Source: Caballeronia arvi
GTDB taxonomy: Bacteria; Pseudomonadota; Gammaproteobacteria; Burkholderiales; Burkholderiaceae
Assembly (NCBI RefSeq): GCF_001544695.2
Contig: NZ_FCOM02000032.1
Location: forward strand, 1 to 64,000
Length of the DNA: 64,000 nt
Reading direction: 5' to 3'
Shown: in pieces, positions 19,335-27,472 of the stretch
Layout: the number at the start of each line of letters is the position of its first letter
Position numbering within the stretch: the first letter of the stretch is position 1
Notes under the pieces: model-generated
The model's input: only the letters and a program-made list of their open reading frames with translations
Database searches by the model: none
Told to the model about the DNA's origin: nothing
Position numbers and translations under genes: made by a program

Positions 19335-20492
19335 ATGACTCAAACAACGCGGCCGTTTCTGCCTTTCGTGAAGCCGGAAATCGACGAAGAAACCATTCAG
19401 GGTGTCGTCGACGTGCTGCGCTCGGGCTGGATCACGACCGGCCCGCAGAATCAGCAGTTCGAAGCCGAATTGTCCGCGTACGTCGGCGGTCGGCCCGTGC
19501 GTGCGTTCAACTCGGGCACCTGCACGATGGAAATCGGCCTGCGCATCGCGGGCGTCGGTCCCGGCGACGAGGTCATCACCACGCCGATGACCTGGGTGTC
19601 GACCGCGAACGTGATTCTAGAAGTCGGCGCGACGCCGGTGTTCGTCGACATCGACCCGGTCACGCGCAATATCGATCTCGACCTGCTCGAGCGCGCCATC
19701 ACGCCGCGCACGAAAGCGCTCATGCCGGTGTATCTGGCGGGTCTGCCCGTCGACATGGACAAACTCTACGAGATCGCACGCGCCCACAAGCTGCGCGTGA
19801 TCGAAGACGCCGCGCAGGCGTTCGGCTCCAGCTGGCACGGAAAACGCATCGGCGCGATCGGCGATATCGTGTCGTTCAGCTTCCACGCGAACAAGAACGT
19901 CACGTCGATCGAAGGCGGCGCGCTCGTGCTCAATAACGAAGACGAAGCGGAGCTCGCGCGCAAGTACCGGCTGCAGGGCATCACGCGCACGGGCTTCGAC
20001 GGCATGGACTGCGACGTGCTCGGCGGCAAGTACAACCTGACAGACGTGGCGGCGCGCGTCGGCCTTGGCCAGTTGCGGCAGATCGAGCGCTTCACCGAAA
20101 AACGCCGCGAACTCGCACGCACCTATTTCGATGCGTTCGAAGGCGGCGCGGCCGTGAAGCTCGGTGTCGGCCTGCCGCTGCGCAACTTCAGCGACAGCAA
20201 CTGGCACATGTTTCAGATCACGCTACCGCTCGACAAATTGAAACTCACGCGCGCGGAGTTCATGGCCGAGATGAAGGAGCGCGGTGTCGGCACGGGCCTG
20301 CACTATCCGGCGCTGCATCTTTTCACGCTGTATCGAGAGCGCGGGTTCAGGGAAGGCATGTTCCCGCACGCGGAGAAGCTCGGCGCGTCGACGGTCACGC
20401 TGCCGCTCTTCACGCTGATGAGCACGGACGATGTCGCGCACGTCGTGAAATCGATCGATGAAATTTGCGAACAGTTCGCGCACAACGGGTAA
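19335..20492 (+). CDS. arnB: UDP-4-amino-4-deoxy-L-arabinose aminotransferase
   Basis: A 385-residue DegT/DnrJ/EryC1-family PLP aminotransferase that converts UDP-Ara4O and glutamate to UDP-Ara4N. The PLP lysine is K187 in FSFHANKNVTSIEGG, and the substrate segment SGTCTMEIGL (60-69) and EDAAQAFGS (157-165) fit the family. It lies 53 bases after the SMR gene and 23 bases before arnC. Confidence 0.93.
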   Translation: MTQTTRPFLPFVKPEIDEETIQGVVDVLRSGWITTGPQNQQFEAELSAYVGGRPVRAFNSGTCTMEIGLRIAGVGPGDEVITTPMTWVSTANVILEVGATPVFVDIDPVTRNIDLDLLERAITPRTKALMPVYLAGLPVDMDKLYEIARAHKLRVIEDAAQAFGSSWHGKRIGAIGDIVSFSFHANKNVTSIEGGALVLNNEDEAELARKYRLQGITRTGFDGMDCDVLGGKYNLTDVAARVGLGQLRQIERFTEKRRELARTYFDAFEGGAAVKLGVGLPLRNFSDSNWHMFQITLPLDKLKLTRAEFMAEMKERGVGTGLHYPALHLFTLYRERGFREGMFPHAEKLGASTVTLPLFTLMSTDDVAHVVKSIDEICEQFAHNG

Positions 20493-20515
20493 CCAGCAAG
20501 GACACTCAGCCCAAC

Positions 20516-21550
20516 ATGAGTCATTTGGATTTTCCGGCGACCTCTCCCGAGCTTTCGGTGATCATCCCGGTCTACAACGAGGAAGACGGGCTCGCCGCCC
20601 TCTTCCAGCGCCTCTATCCGGCACTCGATGCGCTCGCCACGTCGTATGAGGTGATCTTCATCAACGACGGCAGCCGCGACAAATCGGCCGCGCTGCTCGC
20701 GCAGCAGTTTCACGTGCGGCCCGACACCACGCGCGTGATTCTGCTCAACGGCAATTACGGGCAGCACATGGCGATCCTCGCGGGCTTCGAGCAATCGCGC
20801 GGCGAGATCGTCGTCACGCTCGACGCCGACCTGCAGAATCCGCCCGAGGAAATCGGCAAGCTCGTCGAGAAGATGCGCGCGGGTTACGACTACGTCGGCA
20901 CGATTCGTCAGCAGCGCCAGGACAGCCTGTGGCGCAAGAAGGCGTCGCGCGCGATGAACCGCCTGCGCGAGCGCATCACCAAGATCAAGATGACGGACCA
21001 GGGCTGCATGCTGCGCGCATACAGCCGCCATATCATCGATACGATCAACCGCTGCGGCGAAATCAACACGTTCATCCCGGCGCTTGCGTACACCTTTGCG
21101 CAGAATCCGATCGAAGTCGATGTCGCGCACGAAGAGCGCTTCGCGGGCGAATCGAAGTATTCGCTCTATAGCCTCATCCGCCTGAACTTCGATCTCGTCA
21201 CCGGTTTCTCGGTCGTGCCGCTGCAATGGCTGTCGTTCATCGGCGTGATTCTGTCGGTAGGCTCGGCGGGCCTGTTCCTGCTGCTGGTGATTCGGCGCTT
21301 CATGTTCGGCGCGGAAGTCCAGGGTGTGTTCACCCTCTTCGCCATTACGTTCTTCATGCTGGGCGTGATCATCTTCGCGCTCGGGCTGCTCGGCGAATAT
21401 ATCGGGCGCATTTATCAACAGGTGCGCGCACGGCCGCGCTATCTCGTGCAGACGATCCTCGAGCAGCGCGACGGCCTGCCCTCCGCGGTCAGGCCGCCAC
21501 AGGAAGCGCTGCACGTGGCGGTCGTCACGCGCGAGGAAGACGGCCGATGA
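20516..21550 (+). CDS. arnC: Undecaprenyl-phosphate 4-deoxy-4-formamido-L-arabinose transferase
   Basis: A 344-residue GT2 membrane enzyme that loads Ara4FN onto undecaprenyl phosphate on the cytoplasmic face. The N-terminal nucleotide-sugar domain starts SVIIPVYNEEDGL and has the metal motif LDADLQNPPEE. Two C-terminal membrane helices (about 240-262 and 275-300) anchor it. The ATG at 20516 gives the usual N-terminus. Its stop overlaps the next start in an ATGA, so the two are coupled. Confidence 0.93.
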   Translation: MSHLDFPATSPELSVIIPVYNEEDGLAALFQRLYPALDALATSYEVIFINDGSRDKSAALLAQQFHVRPDTTRVILLNGNYGQHMAILAGFEQSRGEIVVTLDADLQNPPEEIGKLVEKMRAGYDYVGTIRQQRQDSLWRKKASRAMNRLRERITKIKMTDQGCMLRAYSRHIIDTINRCGEINTFIPALAYTFAQNPIEVDVAHEERFAGESKYSLYSLIRLNFDLVTGFSVVPLQWLSFIGVILSVGSAGLFLLLVIRRFMFGAEVQGVFTLFAITFFMLGVIIFALGLLGEYIGRIYQQVRARPRYLVQTILEQRDGLPSAVRPPQEALHVAVVTREEDGR

Positions 21551-22533
21551 AGCCGCGCGCAGTCGTCTTCGCCTATCACAACGTCGGCGTGCGCTGCCTG
21601 CAGGTTTTGCGTGCGCGCGGCGTCGACGTCGCGCTCGTCGTCACGCACGAGGACAGCGCGAGCGAGAACATCTGGTTCGGCAGCGTCGCGCAGGTCGCGG
21701 CGGAATACGGCATCGAAACGATCATGCCCGCCGATCCGAGGTCGCCCGAACTCCACGACACGGTGCAACGCATCGCGCCGGATTTCATCTTCTCGTTCTA
21801 TTACCGGCACATGCTGCCCGTGTCGCTGCTCTCGCTCGCGAAGCGCGGCGCGTACAACATGCATGGCTCGCTGCTGCCGAAGTATCGCGGCCGCGTGCCG
21901 ACGAACTGGGCCGTGCTCAACGGCGAAACCGAGGCCGGTGCGACGCTGCACGAAATGGCCGAGAAGCCCGACGCCGGCGCGATCCTCGCGCAGACGCCGG
22001 TGCCGATTCTTCCCGACGACACTGCGGCGCAGGTCTTCGACAAGACCGTCGTCGCCGCCGAGCAGACGCTCTGGCGCGTGCTGCCCGCGCTGCTCGCGGG
22101 CGAGGCGCCGCATCTGCCGAACGACCTCGCGTCGGGCAGCTATTACGGCGGACGCAAGCCGGAAGACGGCCGCATCGACTGGTCGCAGCCGGCGCAACGT
22201 GTCTACAACCTGATTCGCGCGGTGGCGCCGCCGTATCCGGGCGCGTTCACGGATATCGGCGCTGACCGTTTCATCGTCGCGCGGGCGCGGCTCGTGCCGG
22301 AAACGGGCGCGCCGGGCATCGTGCCCGAAAGACTCGGTGAGCTGCGACGTTTGCCCCCGGGCCTGAGCGTGACGGATAATGCGCTGTTTGGCGTCTGCGG
22401 CGACGGCCGCGTCATTGCCATCCACGAGTTGCGTCACCGGCCGCTCGATGCCGGGGGCGTCGCGTCGAGCGAAGCGCGCACCGTCGAACCCGCCGAATTC
22501 GGCCGCATCATTCAATCCTCTCGTCATTCATGA
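21547..22533 (+). CDS. arnA: UDP-L-Ara4N formyltransferase (ArnA N-terminal function, separate gene)
   Basis: A 328-residue formyltransferase that uses 10-formyltetrahydrofolate to formylate UDP-Ara4N. The catalytic region is intact: NMHGSLLPKYRGRVPTNW supplies the Asn/His pair and GATLHEMAEKPDAG the region with the catalytic Asp. In E. coli this domain is fused to the UDP-glucuronate decarboxylase as a 660-residue ArnA; here the two are separate genes overlapping by four bases. The start overlaps the arnC stop by four bases. Confidence 0.9.
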   Translation: MKPRAVVFAYHNVGVRCLQVLRARGVDVALVVTHEDSASENIWFGSVAQVAAEYGIETIMPADPRSPELHDTVQRIAPDFIFSFYYRHMLPVSLLSLAKRGAYNMHGSLLPKYRGRVPTNWAVLNGETEAGATLHEMAEKPDAGAILAQTPVPILPDDTAAQVFDKTVVAAEQTLWRVLPALLAGEAPHLPNDLASGSYYGGRKPEDGRIDWSQPAQRVYNLIRAVAPPYPGAFTDIGADRFIVARARLVPETGAPGIVPERLGELRRLPPGLSVTDNALFGVCGDGRVIAIHELRHRPLDAGGVASSEARTVEPAEFGRIIQSSRHS

Positions 22534-23576
22534 AAAAAGTCCTGATCCTGGGTGTCAATGGCTTCATCGGCCATCACCTGTCCAAGCGCATCCTCGAAAC
22601 CACCGACTGGGAAGTCTTCGGGATGGACATGCAAACCGACCGCCTGGGCGACCTCGCGAATCACGAGCGGATGCATTTCTTCGAAGGCGACATCACGATC
22701 AACAAGGAGTGGGTCGAGTATCACGTGAAGAAGTGCGACGTGATCCTGCCGCTCGTCGCGATCGCCACGCCCGCGACCTACGTGAAGCAGCCGCTGCGCG
22801 TCTTCGAGCTCGACTTCGAAGCGAATCTGCCGATCGTGCGTTCGGCCGTGAAGTACGGCAAGCATCTGGTGTTTCCGTCGACGTCCGAGGTGTACGGCAT
22901 GTGCACCGACGAGCAGTTCGACCCGGAAGAGTCCGTGCTCTCCTACGGCCCGATCAACAAGCCGCGCTGGATCTACGCGTGCTCCAAGCAGCTGATGGAC
23001 CGCGTGATCTGGGGCTACGGCATGGAAGGCCTGAACTTCACGCTGTTCCGTCCGTTCAACTGGATCGGCCCGGGCCTCGACTCGATCTACACGCCGAAGG
23101 AAGGTTCGTCGCGCGTCGTGACGCAGTTTCTCGGCCACATCGTGCGCGGCGAGAACATCAGCCTCGTCGACGGCGGCGCGCAGAAGCGAGCGTTCACCGA
23201 CATCGACGACGGCATCGGCGCGCTGATGAAGATCATCGAGAACAAGGGCGGCGTGGCGTCGGGCAAGATCTATAACATCGGCAACCCGACGAACAACTTC
23301 TCGGTGCGCGAACTGGCGAACAAGATGCTCGCGCTCGCGAACACGTTCCCCGAGTACGCGGACAGCGCGAAGAACGTGCAGCTCGTCGAGACCTCGTCGG
23401 GCGCGTACTACGGCACGGGCTATCAGGACGTGCAGAACCGCGTGCCGAAGATCGAGAACACGATGCAGGAACTCGGCTGGGCGCCGCAAGCCAGCATGGA
23501 CGACGCGCTGCGCAAGATTTTCGAAGCGTATCGCGGGCATGTGGGCGAGGCCCGCAAGCTCGTGGAACAGGCGTAA
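22530..23576 (+). CDS. UDP-glucuronate oxidative decarboxylase (ArnA C-terminal function, separate gene)
   Basis: A 348-residue extended SDR enzyme that converts UDP-glucuronate to UDP-Ara4O, the first committed step of the pathway. The NAD loop is GVNGFIGHHLSKRI near residues 8-21, the serine region is FPSTSEVYG and the catalytic pair YxxxK is in WIYACSKQLMDRVIWGYG. It corresponds to residues beyond about 310 of fused ArnA. The two halves of the E. coli enzyme are thus encoded side by side with a four-base overlap, which should keep them at equal levels. Often annotated arnA2 or as a bifunctional ArnA fragment; it is complete in itself. Confidence 0.9.
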   Translation: MKKVLILGVNGFIGHHLSKRILETTDWEVFGMDMQTDRLGDLANHERMHFFEGDITINKEWVEYHVKKCDVILPLVAIATPATYVKQPLRVFELDFEANLPIVRSAVKYGKHLVFPSTSEVYGMCTDEQFDPEESVLSYGPINKPRWIYACSKQLMDRVIWGYGMEGLNFTLFRPFNWIGPGLDSIYTPKEGSSRVVTQFLGHIVRGENISLVDGGAQKRAFTDIDDGIGALMKIIENKGGVASGKIYNIGNPTNNFSVRELANKMLALANTFPEYADSAKNVQLVETSSGAYYGTGYQDVQNRVPKIENTMQELGWAPQASMDDALRKIFEAYRGHVGEARKLVEQA

Positions 23577-23586
23577 AGAGGCGCGC

Positions 23587-24483
23587 GTGGCCCGCATCGT
23601 TCTCAAGATCGACGTCGATACCCTGCGCGGCACGCGCGAAGGCGTGCCCAATCTCGCGCGTCTGCTCGACAAATACAGCGCCCGCGCGACCTTCCTCTTC
23701 AGTCTCGGCCCCGATCACACCGGCTGGGCGCTACGGCGCGTCTTTCGGCCGGGCTTTCTGAAGAAGGTGTCGCGCACGTCGGTGGTCGAGCACTACGGCG
23801 TGAAGACGCTCATGTACGGCGTGTTGCTGCCGGGACCGGACATCGGCCGCGAAGCCGTGTCCGAAATGCGCGCGATCCACGAGGCCGGCTTCGAATGCGG
23901 CATCCATACGTGGGATCACGTCTACTGGCAGGACAACGTGCGTGCGCGCGATCGTGCCTGGACCGTCGCGCAGATGGAACAGAGCCACGCGCGCTTCATC
24001 GAGATATTCGGCGGGCCGCCTGTCACGCACGGTGCGGCTGGCTGGCAGATGAACGGCTATGCGTTCGAACAGATCGACGCGTGGGGCATGCGCTATGCGT
24101 CCGACGGGCGCGGCCACACGCCCTACATCCCCGTGCTCGACGGCCGCACGCTGAACCACATCCAGATGCCGACCACGCTGCCCACGCTCGACGAAGTGCT
24201 GGGCGTCGATGGCGTCGACGAGAGCAATGTCGCCACGCATCTGCTGCGTCATACGGCGAACAATCCGCACGATCAGGTGTTCACGCTGCACGCCGAGCTC
24301 GAAGGCCAGAAACTCGCGCCGATCTTCGAGCAACTGCTTGCCGGCTGGCGCGCGCAGGGACACAGCTTCGCCACGATGGGCGATTACCATGCGGCGCTGG
24401 ACCGCACGACGCTGCCCACGTACCCTGTGACGTGGGGCGAAATCCCCGGCCGCGCGGGCGAGCTGATCGTCCAGCCGGGCTGA
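23587..24483 (+). CDS. arnD: 4-deoxy-4-formamido-L-arabinose-phosphoundecaprenol deformylase
   Basis: A 298-residue NodB-fold deacetylase that removes the formyl group from undecaprenyl-phosphate Ara4FN. Metal and base residues are visible in LKIDVDTLRG (Asp pair) and GIHTWDHVYW (His residues). The start is a GTG at 23587 preceded by AAGAGG; no ATG is suitably placed. It closes the arn operon, 10 bases after the decarboxylase gene. Confidence 0.9.
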   Translation: MARIVLKIDVDTLRGTREGVPNLARLLDKYSARATFLFSLGPDHTGWALRRVFRPGFLKKVSRTSVVEHYGVKTLMYGVLLPGPDIGREAVSEMRAIHEAGFECGIHTWDHVYWQDNVRARDRAWTVAQMEQSHARFIEIFGGPPVTHGAAGWQMNGYAFEQIDAWGMRYASDGRGHTPYIPVLDGRTLNHIQMPTTLPTLDEVLGVDGVDESNVATHLLRHTANNPHDQVFTLHAELEGQKLAPIFEQLLAGWRAQGHSFATMGDYHAALDRTTLPTYPVTWGEIPGRAGELIVQPG

Positions 24484-24566
24484 AAACGGCGCTTGGCCGC
24501 TGCCGGGTCTCGCCGTAGATTTCGTCGTCGTCTCACCAACGAACCATAACAATCGGAGAAACCTTC

Positions 24567-25028
24567 GTGTCAGTTGCAGTCGACCAGCCCGTACCCGACT
24601 TCACCGCACCCGCAACGGGTGGCGAGTTCACGCTTTCGAGCCTGCGCGGCACGAAAGTCGTGCTCTTTTTCTACCCGAAGGACAACACGCCGGGCTGCAC
24701 GACCGAAAGCCTGCAATTTCGCGACCACTACGATCAGTTCAAGGCGGCCGGCGCGGAAATCGTGGGCATCTCGCGTGACAGCGTGAAATCGCACGACAAC
24801 TTCAAGGCCAAGCTGGAGCTGCCTTACACGCTGGTTTCGGACGGCGACGAAGCCATCTGTTCCCTCTTCGATGTCATCAAGATGAAGAAAATGTATGGCA
24901 AGGAAGTGCGCGGCGTGGAGCGCTCGACCTTCCTCATCGACGCGAAAGGCGTGCTTCGGCGGGAGTTCCGCGGCGTCAAGGTGCCAGGCCACGTAGAGGC
25001 CATCGTCGAGGCTGTACAAGCGATTTGA
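24567..25028 (+). CDS. bcp: Peroxiredoxin of the Bcp/PrxQ family
   Basis: A 153-residue thiol peroxidase that reduces hydrogen peroxide and organic peroxides. The peroxidatic cysteine is C44 in TPGCTTES, with FYPKDNTPG before it. The resolving cysteine found five residues later in E. coli BCP is absent (Leu at that place); the only other cysteine is C98 in EAICSLF, so it is a 1-Cys type or uses C98. The start is a GTG at 24567 preceded by GGAGAA. It lies 83 bases after arnD. Confidence 0.92.
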   Translation: MSVAVDQPVPDFTAPATGGEFTLSSLRGTKVVLFFYPKDNTPGCTTESLQFRDHYDQFKAAGAEIVGISRDSVKSHDNFKAKLELPYTLVSDGDEAICSLFDVIKMKKMYGKEVRGVERSTFLIDAKGVLRREFRGVKVPGHVEAIVEAVQAI

Positions 25029-25035
25029 GGCACGT

Positions 25036-25210
25036 TATATTGGACCGCAATGAACGCCTGTCCACCCCATTCCTGTTGTCTTTGCGTGAGCCGCCGTGTG
25101 CCTGTCGGCGCGGTCGGCATGGACCCGGGCTATGTGGAGTCGGCAAGGGAAAGGCGCTCTGAAACAGAAGTCAGCCGCTGGTTCCGCTAATCGGAGCAGC
25201 GGCTTTTTTA
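25036..25210 (+). ncRNA. Candidate small RNA or leader ending in a strong terminator
   Basis: A -10-like TATATT is at 25036-25041 (with a weak TGTACA at 25013-25018, 17 bases upstream). About 130 bases of G-rich, apparently non-coding sequence follow, ending in a two-part Rho-independent terminator: AGCCGCTG (25173-25180) pairs with CAGCGGCT (25197-25204), an inner TCCG/CGGA extends it, and six T follow. The terminator lies about 220 bases before phoH, so the product is either a separate RNA of roughly 160 bases or an attenuated leader. No RNA family was recognised. Confidence 0.5.
25173..25209 (+). terminator. Rho-independent terminator between bcp and phoH
   Basis: An eight-base-pair outer stem, a four-base-pair inner stem with a short loop, and a run of six T at 25204-25209. 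Confidence 0.88.
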
Positions 25211-25427
25211 TTTGGCGTCGCATGAAAACCACGCTGCTTCGGCTCATGCGCGACGCCTTGCACGCAACCTCCAAGGAGCAGATCGAAACTTAGGCGAACC
25301 GGCGATTTCGACAACGAAGCGCGCCACCGGGCGCAAACTGCAGGAACCGTATTGCTTCGAGGGCGTACGAGCAGGATGCGACAGGCGGCGCACGATACAC
25401 GAACCCGATTCCTTTCGAGGGAACACC
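25211..25427. other. phoH upstream region
   Basis: Directly after the terminator, GGCGTCGCATGA (25214-25225) pairs with TCATG-CG-CGACGCC (25244-25257), a long hairpin with a two-base bulge. A 23-codon frame (25222-25293) begins inside it without a ribosome binding site and is not called as a gene. Otherwise nothing is recognised up to the phoH ribosome binding site CGAGGGA. Confidence 0.35.
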
Positions 25428-27278
25428 ATGCCTTTGCCTACCGCCCCGGCCAAGCTCGGCCATCTCCTTCCGGCTGAAGAATACAAGGCCAAAGCCCGGC
25501 CTTCGAAACAGTCGAAAAAACAAGCCGCGGCGAGCGATGACGACGCCTTCGGCGCGGTCGACACCGTCGCCGCCGAGCGTCCCGCAGCCAACGCCGCGCA
25601 CACGCTGCGCTCGATCGCGAGCGAAGTGCTGACCCAGATTCCTGCCGAAGCGCATGTCGAAGCGGTCGTGCCGCCGCCCGCGCCCGGCACCGTGCCGACG
25701 CGCGGCCGAAAATCGAAACAGACCGCGGCGCTCCTGCAGCCGGCGCCGTCTGCGCGCGAGACGCCCGACGAGGTCGTTGCCCGCGCGGAACGCGCGGAAA
25801 CGCCCGTGGCGCCCGCACCAGCCGCCGCAAAGGACGAATCGCGCGTGCAGAGCAAACGCCGCAAGGGCGCGACCGCCGAAACCGAATTGCGCAAGCTTTT
25901 CGTGCTCGACACCAACGTGCTGATGCACGACCCGAGCTCGCTCTTCCGCTTCGAGGAACACGACGTCTATCTGCCGATGATGACGTTGGAAGAACTCGAC
26001 AACCACAAGAAGGGCATGTCGGAAGTCGCGCGCAACGCGCGTCAGGTGAGCCGCACGCTCGATGCGCTGGTCGCGCACGCGGGCAAGATGACGGAAGGCA
26101 TTCTGCTGTCCTCGCAAGGCAACCGCGATGCGCTCGGCCGCCTGTACTTCCAGACGACGCTCACCGATATCGAGCCGGTTCAGGGGCTGCCCGTCGGGAA
26201 GGCGGACAACCAGATTCTCGGCGTCGTGCGCGCGCTGCAGAAAGAGCGGCCGGATCGTCAGGTCGTGCTGGTGTCGAAAGACATCAACATGCGCATCAAG
26301 GCGCATGCGCTGGGTCTGCCCGCCGAGGACTACTTCAACGACCAGGTTCTCGAGGACAAGGACCTGCTGTACTCGGGCGTGCGCGCGCTGCCGCAGGATT
26401 TCTGGACGCGGCACGCGAAGGGCATGGAGAGCTGGCAGGACACGAAAACCGGCACGACGTACTACCGCGTGACCGGGCCGTTGTGCCCGTCGATGCTCGT
26501 CAACGAGTTCGTGTATCTCGAACCGCAGAACGGCGAGCCGTCGTTTCACGCGGTCGTGCGCGAACTCAACGGCAAGACCGCGCTGCTGCAGACGCTGCGC
26601 GACTACGGCCATCACAAGAACAACGTCTGGGGCATCACCGCGCGCAATCGCGAGCAGAACTTCGCGCTCAATCTGTTGATGAACCCCGAAGTCGATTTCG
26701 TCACGCTGCTCGGCCAGGCGGGCACCGGCAAGACGCTGATGGCGCTCGCGGCCGGTCTCGCGCAGGTGCTCGACGACAAGCGCTACAACGAGATCATTGT
26801 GACGCGCGCCACCGTGCCGGTCGGCGAAGATATCGGTTTCTTGCCGGGCACAGAGGAAGAGAAGATGCAGCCGTGGATGGGCGCATTCGACGACAACCTC
26901 GAAGTCCTCCAGAAAACCGACGACGCCGCCGGCGAATGGGGCCGCGCCGCGACGCAGGAGCTGATCCGTTCGCGTCTGAAGGTGAAGAGCATGAACTTCA
27001 TGCGCGGGCGGACCTTCGTCGACAAATACGTGATCATCGATGAAGCGCAGAACCTGACGCCCAAGCAGATGAAGACGCTCGTCACGCGCGCGGGTCCAGG
27101 CACGAAGATCGTGTGTCTCGGCAACATCGCGCAGATCGACACGCCGTATCTGACCGAAGGCAGTTCGGGGCTGACGTACGTCGTCGACCGCTTCAAGGGC
27201 TGGACGCACAGCGGTCACGTGACCCTCGCGCGCGGCGAGCGTTCACGTCTCGCCGACTACGCGTCGGACATCCTGTAG
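25428..27278 (+). CDS. PIN domain-PhoH family ATPase
   Basis: A 616-residue fusion of a PIN ribonuclease domain and a PhoH-type P-loop ATPase. Residues 1-150 are Ala/Pro-rich and probably disordered. The PIN domain (about 157-300) has acidic residues at D161 (DTNVLMHD), D260 (KADNQI) and D285 (SKDINMR). The PhoH part (about 395-616) has Walker A GQAGTGKT at 429-436 and the Walker B-like YVIIDEAQNLT. Relatives act as RNA helicase/RNases; the substrate here is unknown. The ATG at 25428 follows CGAGGGA; upstream in-frame sequence is leader. A terminator follows the gene. Confidence 0.85.
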   Translation: MPLPTAPAKLGHLLPAEEYKAKARPSKQSKKQAAASDDDAFGAVDTVAAERPAANAAHTLRSIASEVLTQIPAEAHVEAVVPPPAPGTVPTRGRKSKQTAALLQPAPSARETPDEVVARAERAETPVAPAPAAAKDESRVQSKRRKGATAETELRKLFVLDTNVLMHDPSSLFRFEEHDVYLPMMTLEELDNHKKGMSEVARNARQVSRTLDALVAHAGKMTEGILLSSQGNRDALGRLYFQTTLTDIEPVQGLPVGKADNQILGVVRALQKERPDRQVVLVSKDINMRIKAHALGLPAEDYFNDQVLEDKDLLYSGVRALPQDFWTRHAKGMESWQDTKTGTTYYRVTGPLCPSMLVNEFVYLEPQNGEPSFHAVVRELNGKTALLQTLRDYGHHKNNVWGITARNREQNFALNLLMNPEVDFVTLLGQAGTGKTLMALAAGLAQVLDDKRYNEIIVTRATVPVGEDIGFLPGTEEEKMQPWMGAFDDNLEVLQKTDDAAGEWGRAATQELIRSRLKVKSMNFMRGRTFVDKYVIIDEAQNLTPKQMKTLVTRAGPGTKIVCLGNIAQIDTPYLTEGSSGLTYVVDRFKGWTHSGHVTLARGERSRLADYASDIL

Positions 27279-27299
27279 CGGCGGTTTTTCATCGCGACA

Positions 27300-27336
27300 A
27301 ACGGCCCGGCGGCGCAATCCGTCGGGCCGTTTTTTT
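27300..27336 (+). terminator. Rho-independent terminator after phoH
   Basis: ACGGCCCG at 27301-27308 pairs with CGGGCCGT at 27323-27330, followed by a T-run. Confidence 0.92.
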
Positions 27337-27472
27337 CGTCCCGACGTTTTCCGGCTGCAACACTTACGGCACAAACTTCATGTGAATCCTCAAGACATCT
27401 TGCCGCACGGCCGTTCGGCGGGCTAGTATCGGCACACTGCCCTTCCTGGCGAGTTTTTGCTCGCCGATTGCA

